A DNA stretch of 64,000 nucleotides from JAGQOZ01 sp041399205 (lineage in GTDB: Bacteria > Planctomycetota > Planctomycetia > Pirellulales > Pirellulaceae). Location: contig JAWKTK010000008.1 of NCBI GenBank assembly GCA_041399205.1, positions 124,001 to 188,000 on the forward strand, given 5' to 3'. Under the pieces are notes generated by a model. The model was not told the DNA's origin. It did not search any database and was given only the letters and a program-made list of their open reading frames with translations. The position numbers and the translations under genes are program-made. This document shows positions 49,353-58,365 of this stretch, in pieces (positions within the stretch are counted from its first letter, which is position 1; every line of letters begins with the position of its first letter).

Positions 49353-49930
49353 GAATCAACTTCAAGTCGTTTGGCGATTTGACGCATGGCACGATGGTAT
49401 TGCTTTCGACGTGCTTCTGCAGTTCCGCCAAGTTTCTCGGCAATTTCATTCCATTCAGCGCCATTGTGCCGGTGTTCCGCGACCAATCTCATATCTTCGT
49501 CTAGCATCCCTTGAATTCGTTCCACCAGATCTGAATCGATTGCCCTTTGGTCTGGGCCTGGTGACAACGCAATCAGTGTTTCAACAGCGTCCGGCGAAGC
49601 GTTTGTTCGCCGCGCGTCGCGGCATAGTCGATACTCACGTCGAACTCGCATCGCGAGTTTATTTCGGGCCATAGCCGTCAGTAGCCCGACGAGTTGACGT
49701 GGCTCCTGCAAGTCAAACGCACCATCAGAAAATCGCACGAAGAAACTCCCCAAAACTGACTGGCAAATGTCCATTGAATCAAATTGCCGTCTCATTGCTG
49801 GATCGGACAATCGAGTTCGAATTGCAACGCGAATAGCAAATTCGTACTCTTTGACCAATTCGGCAGCGGCGTCTTCATCGCCATTCCGAACTAGGGTCAA
49901 AAGACGTGTGAATTCAGATTTAGCGTCCAT
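49349..49930 (-). CDS. ECF-type RNA polymerase sigma factor
   Basis: 193 residues. Region 2: LLTLVRNGDEDAAAELVKEY, DSMDICQSVLGSFFVRF and LLTAMARNKLAMRVRREYR. Region 4: EHRHNGAEWNEIAEKLGGTAEARRKQYHRAM. It belongs to the planctomycete ECF type linked to Ser/Thr kinases. Its TGA overlaps the GTG of the kinase gene by 4 bp, so translation is coupled. A second, separate instance of the sigma-kinase module in this window. Confidence 0.85.
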   Translation of the reverse strand: MDAKSEFTRLLTLVRNGDEDAAAELVKEYEFAIRVAIRTRLSDPAMRRQFDSMDICQSVLGSFFVRFSDGAFDLQEPRQLVGLLTAMARNKLAMRVRREYRLCRDARRTNASPDAVETLIALSPGPDQRAIDSDLVERIQGMLDEDMRLVAEHRHNGAEWNEIAEKLGGTAEARRKQYHRAMRQIAKRLEVDS

Positions 49931-50347
49931 GGATGAATGAACTCGACGTTTTCACGCTTTTCCAATCGAAAACTAACCATACGACGACAGCACGTAGACT
50001 CGCCACTTCCAAGCGGCTAGCCTTCAGTTTAGCTCAACACAACGTTACCTGCACTGTTCGATCTCACCGCCTGCATTCAAGACAATTACGTCGTGTATTC
50101 GGTTTACTGGCTGATCATGGCCTGGGGGCGAAAGTTGGCCATACGACAGAAGAACGCATCAAATTCATCACGTTTACGAGACGTTCTGAATACGCTCCGG
50201 CTAGTCGAGCGACGCAGATAGGGCGAATCACTTCCAAACTTTGGGTTCCCCGCGACGCCCTCATTACGCAATACCAGTGTTGCGTGACACATCGCGTGTT
50301 TCACCTAAACCAAACAACGCGCATTACCGATTGTGCCCCGTCCATGT
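49931..50347. other. Intergenic, no convincing gene
   Basis: About 417 bp. A plus-strand frame of 141 codons (49933-50358) and minus-strand shadows exist but look like chance: no ribosome binding site, no domain. The region contains the sigma factor promoter. Confidence 0.4.
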
Positions 50348-51991
50348 CTAAGGTTTGATCTTGGCGGTTCCGTCGAAGTAGCTCTGGTACACAGGCCAGC
50401 TGTAGTTGGCAATCTTTCGGCCCAGTTCCAGCGCGACGATGTTGTCCGCCTGCGGATGGTAGCCGCCCATCACACGCGATATGCCGGCCATCTCAGCGGT
50501 GGCGCTGAAAGATGGCAACTCCAATAGCACCACCTCATCCATCGGCTCGTGCGTGATCGAGCCGGGGACGCGCGGGGCATAGAAGCCGAAGTAGTCGTCG
50601 CCCGTGAACAGCTTGAGGATCGTGGAAGCGCCGCCACTCACCGTACTGTGGCCGGACGGGTACGAGGGGAACGGCGGGCAGACGAAGTAGTACGGCGAGT
50701 ATGGCTTCCATTCCTCGGCGGGGATCATCCCGACGCCCTCGCCATAGCCCTTCCATCCCGGAATCATCTGTCCCTTGTAATAGTACTTCACCAGTGCCTG
50801 CGGCCGCGGGCTGTCGTACTCGTATTTAGCGTCCCAGCAGGCGACGAACGTGTCGTGGCAGACGCCCGCGACGGCGAAGTACATCTTGACGTCTTGATCT
50901 AAGTTGTGCTTGTCGCGGCGCGATACGTCAGAGGCTAGTCGCAGCCAATGGCCGGATTGACCCGTCGACCGCGGACCGTCACGCATAAACTCAACGATGG
51001 CCTTCTGCATCGGCGTCAGGCTGGCGTTGTAGCGAATCACCTCGTCGATTTCCTCCTTCATGCGAGGGTCGTCAAGGCTCGGGGGCGGGCCGGGGCGGAA
51101 CTGATCGCCCCTTTCGATCGCAATCGTCTTGACCTTGCCCCACTGCGGCGTCAGGCCACCCGGCGCGAAACGCTCGCCGTTGGGAAGAGTGAACCACTTG
51201 GGCTGCCATCTCGACGGATCGTTGCATACATCGGCCGTATTTGCGCACTCGTAGCCGGTCCAGTCCGCATAGGGCTTGTTATCGCCGCCGGGCCAATTGC
51301 CGTTCTGGTTCGCGCCGTCCTTTTCGTAGTATGCGATCAGGGCGTCCGCGACCGTGTTGCCGATTCCAGCCGGGGTGGTAATGTCGCGACTGTCGTTGGT
51401 CGGGTCATAGCCCATCTTCTCCATCTCGGCGTGAATCATCGTCTGCAGCTCGGGCTGTGGGAAGGCGTACAGCATCGCGCCGTGAATGGCGTAGGCGATG
51501 GCTTCTTCCTTGTTGGCCAGCGTCCGCTCGGCCGGGGGCCGGCGCAGGGTGTCGCCAAGTCGCGTGCCGACCGCCTTATCGTCGTAGGCCGCCCAGGCGT
51601 CGTACATCGCGGTCATCGAGATCGCCATCTGTCGTGCGATGATGGTCGGCATCGCCAATCGCGTCACCTTTTCGACATCGGTCGCGGCCACTTCCTGCAT
51701 GATTTCGAGCCACTTGTACGCGGCGGACGCCTCGGGATGATCCGGGTAGACCGGGGAACCGTCTCGCGTCGCGGCGAGGTAATGCATCCGGTCTGGATTC
51801 AACTTAATCCCGGCCAGAGGATGGTTGTCGAACGTCACAATGTTGTCGTTGGTTTGCGCGCTGACAGGGTGCAACAAAAATGTCGGCAGGGAGAGCGTCA
51901 CCATCACGGCGAGCGCACGCAATACACGAATCAAGGAAGGAAAGGTCAAGGTAAGGCTCCAAGGGCTAGAAACTGTGATCGAAGTAATCAA
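50348..51991 (-). CDS. Vanadium-dependent haloperoxidase
   Basis: Exported haloperoxidase of the PAP2-like superfamily, oxidising halides with hydrogen peroxide. The nominal start at 51991 is a TTG, so the true start is uncertain. A hydrophobic segment (ALAVMVTLSLPTFLLHPVSAQ) forms a signal peptide. Vanadate-site motifs are present: KYEYDSPRP (K-x6-RP), YPSGHS (PSGH) and SRVMGGYHPQAD (SR...GxH...D). Length ~547, usual for the bacterial family. Codon use is clearly more GC-rich than in neighbouring genes (long runs of GGC, GCC, CCG), which suggests horizontal acquisition. It sits beside an IS1634 copy and a transposase remnant. Intact. Confidence 0.85.
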   Translation of the reverse strand: MITSITVSSPWSLTLTFPSLIRVLRALAVMVTLSLPTFLLHPVSAQTNDNIVTFDNHPLAGIKLNPDRMHYLAATRDGSPVYPDHPEASAAYKWLEIMQEVAATDVEKVTRLAMPTIIARQMAISMTAMYDAWAAYDDKAVGTRLGDTLRRPPAERTLANKEEAIAYAIHGAMLYAFPQPELQTMIHAEMEKMGYDPTNDSRDITTPAGIGNTVADALIAYYEKDGANQNGNWPGGDNKPYADWTGYECANTADVCNDPSRWQPKWFTLPNGERFAPGGLTPQWGKVKTIAIERGDQFRPGPPPSLDDPRMKEEIDEVIRYNASLTPMQKAIVEFMRDGPRSTGQSGHWLRLASDVSRRDKHNLDQDVKMYFAVAGVCHDTFVACWDAKYEYDSPRPQALVKYYYKGQMIPGWKGYGEGVGMIPAEEWKPYSPYYFVCPPFPSYPSGHSTVSGGASTILKLFTGDDYFGFYAPRVPGSITHEPMDEVVLLELPSFSATAEMAGISRVMGGYHPQADNIVALELGRKIANYSWPVYQSYFDGTAKIKP

Positions 51992-52418
51992 ATGCCGAGA
52001 CTGGATGAACTGGGAATACGGCAGCGGACGGCGTATACATTATGCCTTCAAGTCGCCATCGTCCCTGTCGCGGATTTCAGCATTCCGTTGTCGTTTCTTT
52101 GCTACAAATCGACACGCCCTAAGAATCTAAAATGGAATTTGACCAAGCCGCCAATTAGCGATGAAGCGGCTGACCTGACCGGGAATTGCTGTCGCTAACC
52201 CAATACCAAACATTGACGACGCGATTCACCACGCCACTCGTGAATAATTCCGGATGATAGACCGAGCCGCCTTCATCCGCACGCTCTTGCCGTGGCATGA
52301 CTGATCCCAACGGAAATGGAGGCAGTTCAACGTTCAATCGGTGAATGTTAGTAGGCCATCATTGCCCGAAACAGACCCCCGTCCCCCCCGTCCCTTTTTC
52401 TTTACCAGGATGACTTGT
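51992..52418. other. Gap with transposase and MITE remnants
   Basis: It contains a possible RAYT N-terminal fragment on the minus strand (52205-52303, PRQERADEGGSVYH, resembling MxRKRRADEAGxIYH) and a solo end of the MITE-like element at 52373-52406 (GTCCC...TTTCTTTACC, matching the reverse complement of the left end at 20485). No intact gene. Confidence 0.45.
52373..52406. repeat. Solo end of MITE-like element
   Basis: The reverse complement reads GGTAAAGAAAAAGGGACGGG, matching the outer left end of the repeats at 20485 and 28856. The rest of the element is missing; the IS1634 copy begins 13 bp further on. Confidence 0.5.
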
Positions 52419-54428
52419 TTAAGCCTAACTTGAACGGAAAATCATGGCATTAACAGCGACTTGAGGCTACTTTAGCAGTCGTTTTCGCTCGAGAATATAA
52501 AATGCGTGATTGTTGCCACGAATTCTACAGGAAGATGGGCTAGGCAGCCGTTCATCGTGTACAACACTTGGCATGAGTGCAAAGCAAGGGAAACTGCGAG
52601 TCGAAACGGTCCGCAAGACGGTCAAAGGGAAGGTCTACACTTCGGTGCTGCTGCGGCGAAGTTTTCGCAGGACGGCAAGGTCCAGCACGAGACGCTGGGG
52701 AACCTCACGCGGTTGCCACCGGATCATCGAGTTCATCAAGCGGCGACGCTGGTGGGCTGGAAGCCGACGCACCGCACTCGTCGTTTGAAATCACTCGTTC
52801 GCTGCCGCACGGGAATGTGGCGGCCGTGCTGCAAACAGCGCAGCAACTTGGGCTGGTGCTGGCCTCGCGATCGTGCCGCCAGCGGGATTTGATTATGTCG
52901 TGGTCGTGGCACGCGTGCTTTCGCCGCGTTCTAAGCTAAGTACCACGACGGCGACGACCGAGACTGCCAAGCACACGTTGGCTGAAGAGTTGGCGATTGG
53001 CGACGTCGATGTCCATGAGTTTATGCCGCGATGGATTGGCTGGCGACACGTCAAGCGCGGTTGGCTAAACTCGCCAGCACTTGAAGGACGGGCAGTTGGT
53101 ACTGTTCGATGTTTCTTCGAGCTATTACGGGAGCGACAAAGTCCGCTGATCAAACATGGTTACAGTCGCGATCATCCTCGTGGCGATCGCCCTCAGATCG
53201 TGTACAGTTTGCTGTGCGATCCGGAAGGTCGTCCGATTGCGATTGAAGTCTTCCCGGGCAAGCGGCCGACCCGCCGACATTCACTCAAATCGTCGCGACG
53301 GCTCGTAAACGTTTCGGCATCAACCGGCTCGTTTTCGTTGGTGATCGCAGCATGATCGTCGGCTCGGATCAGCGAAGACCTACGCGGTCTCGAAGGGTTG
53401 GACTGGATTTCCGCCTTGCGTACCGAGAAATTCGCAAGTTGTGCATAGCCGGCACGATCCAGATGTCTCTGTTCGACACAGGATCTAGCCGAGGTGACAT
53501 CGGAACATTTTCCGACGAGCGACTGGTTGTCTGTCGCAATCCGGCGGCTCGCCGAGCAACGTGTCACCGACGAAACGAGTTGCTTGAAGCGACCGAAAAG
53601 AAGCTCGAACCGATTCGAATCGCCACGCAGCGTAAAATAAATCCACTTCGCGGCGAGAAAGAAATCAGCCTTCGAGTTGGCAAAGTTATTGGCCAACACA
53701 AAATGGCAACACTTCGATCTTACGATCACCGAGACTTCGTTTACGTATGCTCGTAACGAAGATCGCATTCGCGAGGCGGCTCTCGACGGCTTGTATGTCG
53801 TCCGCAGCAGCGTCGACAAGAAGCGAATGGACTCGGACAAAGTTGTCGAAAACTACAAGAGCCTTGCCAAAGTCGAACGCGCGTTTCGTTGCATAAAGAC
53901 GGTCGATCTATCGCTGCGTCCGATCTATCATCGCAACGAAGAACGGATCCGGTGCGCGTGTTCATCTGTATGTTGGCGTACTATGTCCGAATGGCACATG
54001 CGAGAAAGAATTGCGTCCCGTGTTGTTCGCCGACGACGACCAAGAGTCAGCGGAGGCGGCTCGCAAATCGATCGTGGCATCGGCCCAGCGTTCGGAATCT
54101 GCCAAACGCAAAGACGCCACTCGCCGCACATCTGACGACTTCCCCGTTCAGAGCTTCCATGACATTCTGCAGGACCTCGGCACGCTCTGCCGCAACCGTA
54201 TCCGCATCCCCGAGTTCGATTCAGAATTCGACAAAAACACGCTGGCGACCCCGGCGGCCACCAACAACACGTCCTCGATCTGCTGGGCGTTACCGCCAAC
54301 TAACCGCCAACCATTCGCGTGTTCCAGAACCCGCGCATTCAAATCCGCCCCCGACAGCCAATTGAGCCTACAATGAAAGGCTCAAATCGAAAAAAGATCC
54401 GTCAAATTTCGTTTCAAGTTAGGGTTAA
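52419..54428 (+). mobile_element. IS1634-like insertion sequence, copy B
   Basis: 2010 bp with inverted ends TTAAGCCTAACTTGAACGG on the left and CGTTTCAAGTTAGGGTTAA on the right. It carries one transposase frame on the plus strand (52573-54303). Nearly identical to copy A at 32109-34122, in opposite orientation, about 18 kb away. No convincing target-site duplication. Confidence 0.82.
52573..54303 (+). pseudogene. IS1634-family transposase, copy B
   Basis: Starts at ATG 52573 (MSAKQGKLRVETVRKTVKGK). Same protein as copy A but broken at different places: KGKVYTSVLLRRSF is in frame here and not in copy A, while the segment around 52673 is shifted here. The catalytic region reads VGDRSMIVGSDQRR instead of VGDRGMITSARI. 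At least five frame changes. Inactive as written. Confidence 0.75.
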
Positions 54429-54534
54429 AACGAAAGTTTTCCAAAGTGTTGTCGGAGAAATGGAGAAAACGAGCTCGATCACAGGATCGGCGTTGCGGGA
54501 AATTTCAAGTTCTTAGCGAAGAATCCATATTCGC

Positions 54535-54922
54535 TTATTCGCCCATATGGACGTCGTGGCAAAGCCTTGCAGTTGGTGGCTTTCTTGAGTTCTTCGACGG
54601 CGCCTTCGCGACCAACGACAACTTTGGCGGCGGCCAACGCAGCGCCGCCAGCCATCTTGTGCCATGAATCGAGTTCACCCTTTTCCGGTTCGTTTTCCAC
54701 CAAGCTGACAAACAGGTCAAGCAGCTGCTTCTTTTCTTCGTCAGAGGCTTCGCCGCCAGTCACTTTTTTGAGCAATCCACCTTTCATGGCGGTCTTCATT
54801 ACGTCCTCAATCGAATGCTTGGCACTGCCTTCACCGTCGTCAGCATTTGCTGTTAGGCCTTGCCATGCTGTCAAACAAACGGCCAAGCTCAGTACGCCAC
54901 ACCACACTTTCACATTCTTCAT
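54535..54922 (-). CDS. Small exported protein with CxxCH heme motif, frameshifted
   Basis: Start ATG 54922 (MKNVKVWCGVLSLAVCLTAW) follows AAAGGA; the longer frame from 55057 lacks this. Signal peptide 1-27 (cut near ANADD). The mature part is helical and acidic (HSIEDVMKTAMKGGLLKKV, GGAALAAAKVVVGREGAVEE). As written the frame runs on as CKALPRRPYGR to 54479. Removing one base from the AAA at 54561-54563 gives CKACHDVHMGE and a stop at 54535, i.e. a c-type heme motif CxxCH at the very end of a 128-residue protein. I regard that as the true end. Probable periplasmic c-type cytochrome-like protein; the second axial ligand is not obvious. Confidence 0.6.
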
Positions 54923-55102
54923 CTTCGGTCCTTTTTGATTCTGTTCAAAAACACATAAGTGCCACTCCAGTCGCGATATTATATAGGCGAACCGGGAATG
55001 CGAGTCAACAAATCTCTGGCAAATTGCAATCGAACAACCACGGCACGACACTTTCATGCCAGCGACAGCAACTTAGCGCGAAGCTCAAAGTTTGATATCT
55101 GC

Positions 55103-56202
55103 CTATGGAACGGGCAAACGATCGGCTGGCTGTTTTTGCTGGGTAGACAGTCCGGTGATACTGCATTCAGGCAACAGCGTTTGCAACTGGGTAGCTTCCG
55201 AATCTTCGATGGGAATCCCGGCCAAATGGAGGTTCGTTAATTGGCGGATTTGCGGTGCGAACTCCAGCAAGCGCTTGCTTGTGACCGCCGTCTTGTTTAG
55301 CCACAGCGTCTGCAGCGAATCCAACTTTGCAATCTGCGGCAACGCTTCGTCCGTGATCTGCGTCCCGTCTAAACCAAGCGTTTCCACGTGCTTTAGCTGC
55401 ACGATGCTACTCACATGCTGATCTGTCACGGACGAATTTTCAAACGACAAATAAGTCAGCTTGGGCAGTTCCATCAAGTGTTCCGCCAGTCCCGGTCCGA
55501 ATATTTGACTGCCACCCAAATACAGCGTTTGCAACTGCTGCATTGCTTTCATGTACTGCTTGCTGGCTTCGGTCACCTGGGTTTGCTCGAACGAAAGCGA
55601 CCGTAGTTTGGTCAACGATTGTAGTCGAGCGATCCCGGTGTCGGTGATCTTGGTAGCTCGCAAGTTCAGTTGCTGCAGATGAACCAGCTGGCCGATCACG
55701 GACAGACTTTGATCTGTAATCTGCGTGTGACGCAAGTCCAAGATTTCCAGATCATCAAATACGGTGATCGTGGCCAGAGCATCATCCGTAATGGTCGATT
55801 CGTCCAAACGGACTCCTTTGATCGAATTAGAAGTCGGGACGTCGATCGAAGCGAGCGTTGAATGGCAGCAGCGCGTCCATCGCTTTCTGCGTGTGCTTCG
55901 CGAAAAAGACGGATCAGGTGGTTCGCTCGATAACGCACTTCCATGTCATCACTCTGACGAACTTCCTGAAGTAACGGCAACGTTTGCGGACCGGCGTCTT
56001 GGAGTGCACGTGTTGCCGCTTCTCGAACCGCAAACGATCGATCGCCCAACTGCTGGATCCATTGGCGATACACGTCTGCTTGCGACGCATCTTGCGATCT
56101 CACTTGGACATGGCCGAACGCAACGAAGCCAAACAGCAAAGCCATTGTCCATCGGTATTTCGAAAACACTCGTGTGACCATCAATTCATCTGTATTTTTC
56201 AT
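55103..56202 (-). CDS. Exported LRR protein with HEAT-like N-terminus, frameshifted
   Basis: ATG 56202, then a hydrophobic signal (WTMALLFGFVAFGHVQVRS). Residues ~45-105 resemble one or two HEAT repeats (DRSFAVREAATRALQDAGPQ, DDMEVRYRANHLI). From about residue 130 the protein is a leucine-rich-repeat array (DLRHTQITDQSLSVIGQL, LNLRATKITDTGIARLQSL, LSFEQTQVTEASKQYM, LGLDGTQITDEALPQI). The N-terminal frame ends near 55696, while the LRR frame runs 55103-55807. The junction lies near 55835-55850 and needs one base. A planctomycete-type exported interaction protein; no catalytic domain. Confidence 0.75.
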
Positions 56203-56225
56203 GACAACGCCGCCGCGCGCCCAAC

Positions 56226-57094
56226 TCAGTCCTGCTTATCTGCATCACGCTGATACGCCTTAATTATGGCACTATTATCCAGGTCACCCCAACCTTGCTG
56301 TACCAAATTTTGCAAAAGAGACGCGTGAATTTCCGATAATGGCAATGTTGCGTCATGTTTTTCCGCCGATTCCAACATCAAGCGTACGTCTTTTAGATGC
56401 TGAGCCAATTTGGCTTGCGGCGTGAAATCTTGCTGCAGCATTTTGGGCCCTTTGACTTGCATGGCGGCCGACGCGGCGGGCGTGGCCTGCAAAATCTGCA
56501 GCGTTTGTTCCAAGTCCAACGCAAACGAATCGGCCAGCGTCAAGGCTTCCGCCAAGACCGCTCGATGCAAGCCAATGCACAAGTTCACCACCAGTTTCAT
56601 CTTGGCGGCCGAACCGTTTTGGCCCAGCGAAAAAACTTGCGGAGCCAATTGTTGTAAGAACGCCATTTCGTGGTTCACCGTAGCGGTATCTCCGCCGACC
56701 AGCAACGTCGCTTCGCCCGCTTCCACTTGCTGGCTCGAACCAACGACGGTGGTGTCCAGATAGGTCGAACCAATTTTTTTAGCCCAGCGGCAAACGAAAC
56801 GGCATCTTCGGGCCGCCCCGTGGTGGTGTCAGGCAAAATCGTTCCCGGGCGAATGGTCACTTCGCCAGAACGGAACGAACCTGATCAGAATGCAATAGGC
56901 ACAGGATGATGCGTTGTTGATTCGCAAAGAGCTGGTCGGCCGCAGCAGCCGTCACAACCTCCACTTTCGCGAAACAGTTCGCACCGACTTGGATTAATGT
57001 CAAATCCAGTGACTGGAAAACCAGCGGACAACAATCGTCGGCCCAAGGCGTGACCGAGCAGTCCTAGTCCGAGCAATCCAATCGGCTCTTTCAT
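56226..57094 (-). pseudogene. 3-hydroxyisobutyrate dehydrogenase-like protein, frameshifted
   Basis: ATG 57094 opens MKEPIGLLGLGLLGHALG, a Rossmann nucleotide-binding start (GLGLLG). Continuing in other frames: AAAADQLFANQQRIILCLL, RPGTILPDTTTGRPEDAVSF, and from ~56726 the intact C-terminal part EAGEATLLVGGD with the catalytic-lysine segment GSAAKMKLVVNLCIG. Family members oxidise beta-hydroxy acids with NAD(P). About 290 residues; three to four indels in the N-terminal half, none in the C-terminal half. Located just upstream of the LRR gene. Confidence 0.7.
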
Positions 57095-57107
57095 AAGAGA
57101 ATATCCA

Positions 57108-57362
57108 TTACGTTTGACTGCCGACAAGCGAAGACAATTGAAATAGGAGTAACAGCAGGAAGTTTGATCCAAACGTTAACGTCGGCAAGGCAAGTCCAAG
57201 CCCCAGCCAGTGGAGCCAGCCGCCGCGGTACCCTCGCTGCCAATCGCGTCGACACGCCTTAAACAGAAAAAAATACGACAGAATGGCCAGGAAAATGCTG
57301 CCGACAAGCGCGAGCCAATTGGTAGTCGCTTGTGGCGTTTGGGAGCCATATGCAAAGATCAA
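57108..57362 (-). CDS. Small membrane protein
   Basis: 84 residues with two hydrophobic helices (LALVGSIFLAILSYFFLF and LGLGLALPTLTFGSNFLLLLLF) separated by an Arg-rich loop (CRRDWQRGYRGGW). No family recognised. It follows two other small membrane frames on the same strand and ends 14 bp before the dehydrogenase start, suggesting one operon. Confidence 0.6.
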   Translation of the reverse strand: MIFAYGSQTPQATTNWLALVGSIFLAILSYFFLFKACRRDWQRGYRGGWLHWLGLGLALPTLTFGSNFLLLLLFQLSSLVGSQT

Positions 57363-57430
57363 TCGAACGGATCAAGCACTCAGCGTTAATGCGTCGGCCC
57401 AGGCGCGTTATTGTTCCTATTGGTGGTTCG

Positions 57431-57788
57431 CTATGTTAATGGTGATTTAATCAGCGGGTGATTGAACCCTATTGGAATGGAGACGGGAAACAGGCGTCCT
57501 AGCAGTTGACCAACCGCGGCCAGTACCATCCATTCGCCCGGCGCGATTGGTTTCGTGTCATTGCGAAACAGCCAACAGGCAACCACGAAAGCCGCAAAAA
57601 GTGTGCCGTGAAACAATAAAAAAACGCCCAGCGACGTTCATGGCAGTCGACGTATCGCCAAGCATGGGCCGCGCGATCGCGAATAACGTGGCGGTGACCG
57701 AAGTGAATAGCAGCAGATGGAAGATGGATGGCCGCGGATTCTGAGACCGTTGAAACGCGATCGGCGATGAAGGCAAATTGGCGGACAT
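57431..57788 (-). CDS. Membrane protein, probably frameshifted
   Basis: ATG 57788 (MSANLPSSPIAFQRSQNPRP) leads into IFHLLLFTSVTATLFAIARPML. The frame breaks near 57620, where a run of T/A occurs. The second part (57431-57616, FHGTLFAAFVVACWLFRNDT, MVLAAVGQLLGRLFP) fits as the next transmembrane helices. The combined protein would be ~120 residues with about three helices. No family recognised. Confidence 0.5.
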
Positions 57789-57803
57789 TCGAGCTGCCTT
57801 TCA

Positions 57804-58028
57804 TCAATGCGCTGGAGGCGGGATGGTTAGCCTCATGCCGTCCGCTCGCTCTCGCCTTTCCCTCATCGTTAGAATCCTTCCAGCCCATGACCAAGCGATC
57901 ACGATAGGGCCCACGATGAGCAGCGTGCTGAGCAGATACTGAAGGTATTTATTAAATTGGAATGACGTGTGCCCAGGCGGCACTTCGAGCACAGCACCCC
58001 ACGGACCAATCATGATACACAGAACCAC
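57804..58028 (-). CDS. Small membrane protein
   Basis: 74 residues, one clear helix (YLLSTLLIVGPIVIAWSWAG) and a basic Arg-rich tail (MRERRERADGMR). It ends 16 bp before the next frame on the same strand. No family recognised. The start codon choice is uncertain. Confidence 0.5.
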   Translation of the reverse strand: MVLCIMIGPWGAVLEVPPGHTSFQFNKYLQYLLSTLLIVGPIVIAWSWAGRILTMRERRERADGMRLTIPPPAH

Positions 58029-58365
58029 ATAAACGATGAAGTGTATCGCGAACGCTGCCGGTAAGACGGTATGGTCTTAATGTATTCGACCGATGCCCTT
58101 CTTCTTCATATGCGAGTCCAAATTGTTTGCCGTGGAGTCCCTCGAGGTTTCACATCGAACGGTTAGGGTTTCGTACGTAGTGGCGCATGTGGCCGGAAAT
58201 AAGAATTTGAAACGGTCGAATACGGCGAATTTCATCAATGCATTTGTGCTGGCCGTATCTGCATAGGCCAGATCCGCGACGTTCGACTAAGTCGCCATTC
58301 TACTTGACGAATTCAACCAACGCGACGGTTTGCCATAATCGGTTCGCAAAGAAGCCAGCATTTCG
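58029..58365. other. Intergenic, no gene seen
   Basis: About 337 bp between the small membrane gene and the end of the topoisomerase gene. Only shadow frames. No terminator was recognised. Confidence 0.45.

Noticed and set aside
49933..50358. A 141-codon plus-strand frame as a gene
   Set aside because: No ribosome binding site or domain, and composition and residue order look like a chance frame.
50948..52198. A 416-codon plus-strand frame opposite the haloperoxidase
   Set aside because: The opposite strand has complete catalytic motifs. High GC content opens long antisense frames.
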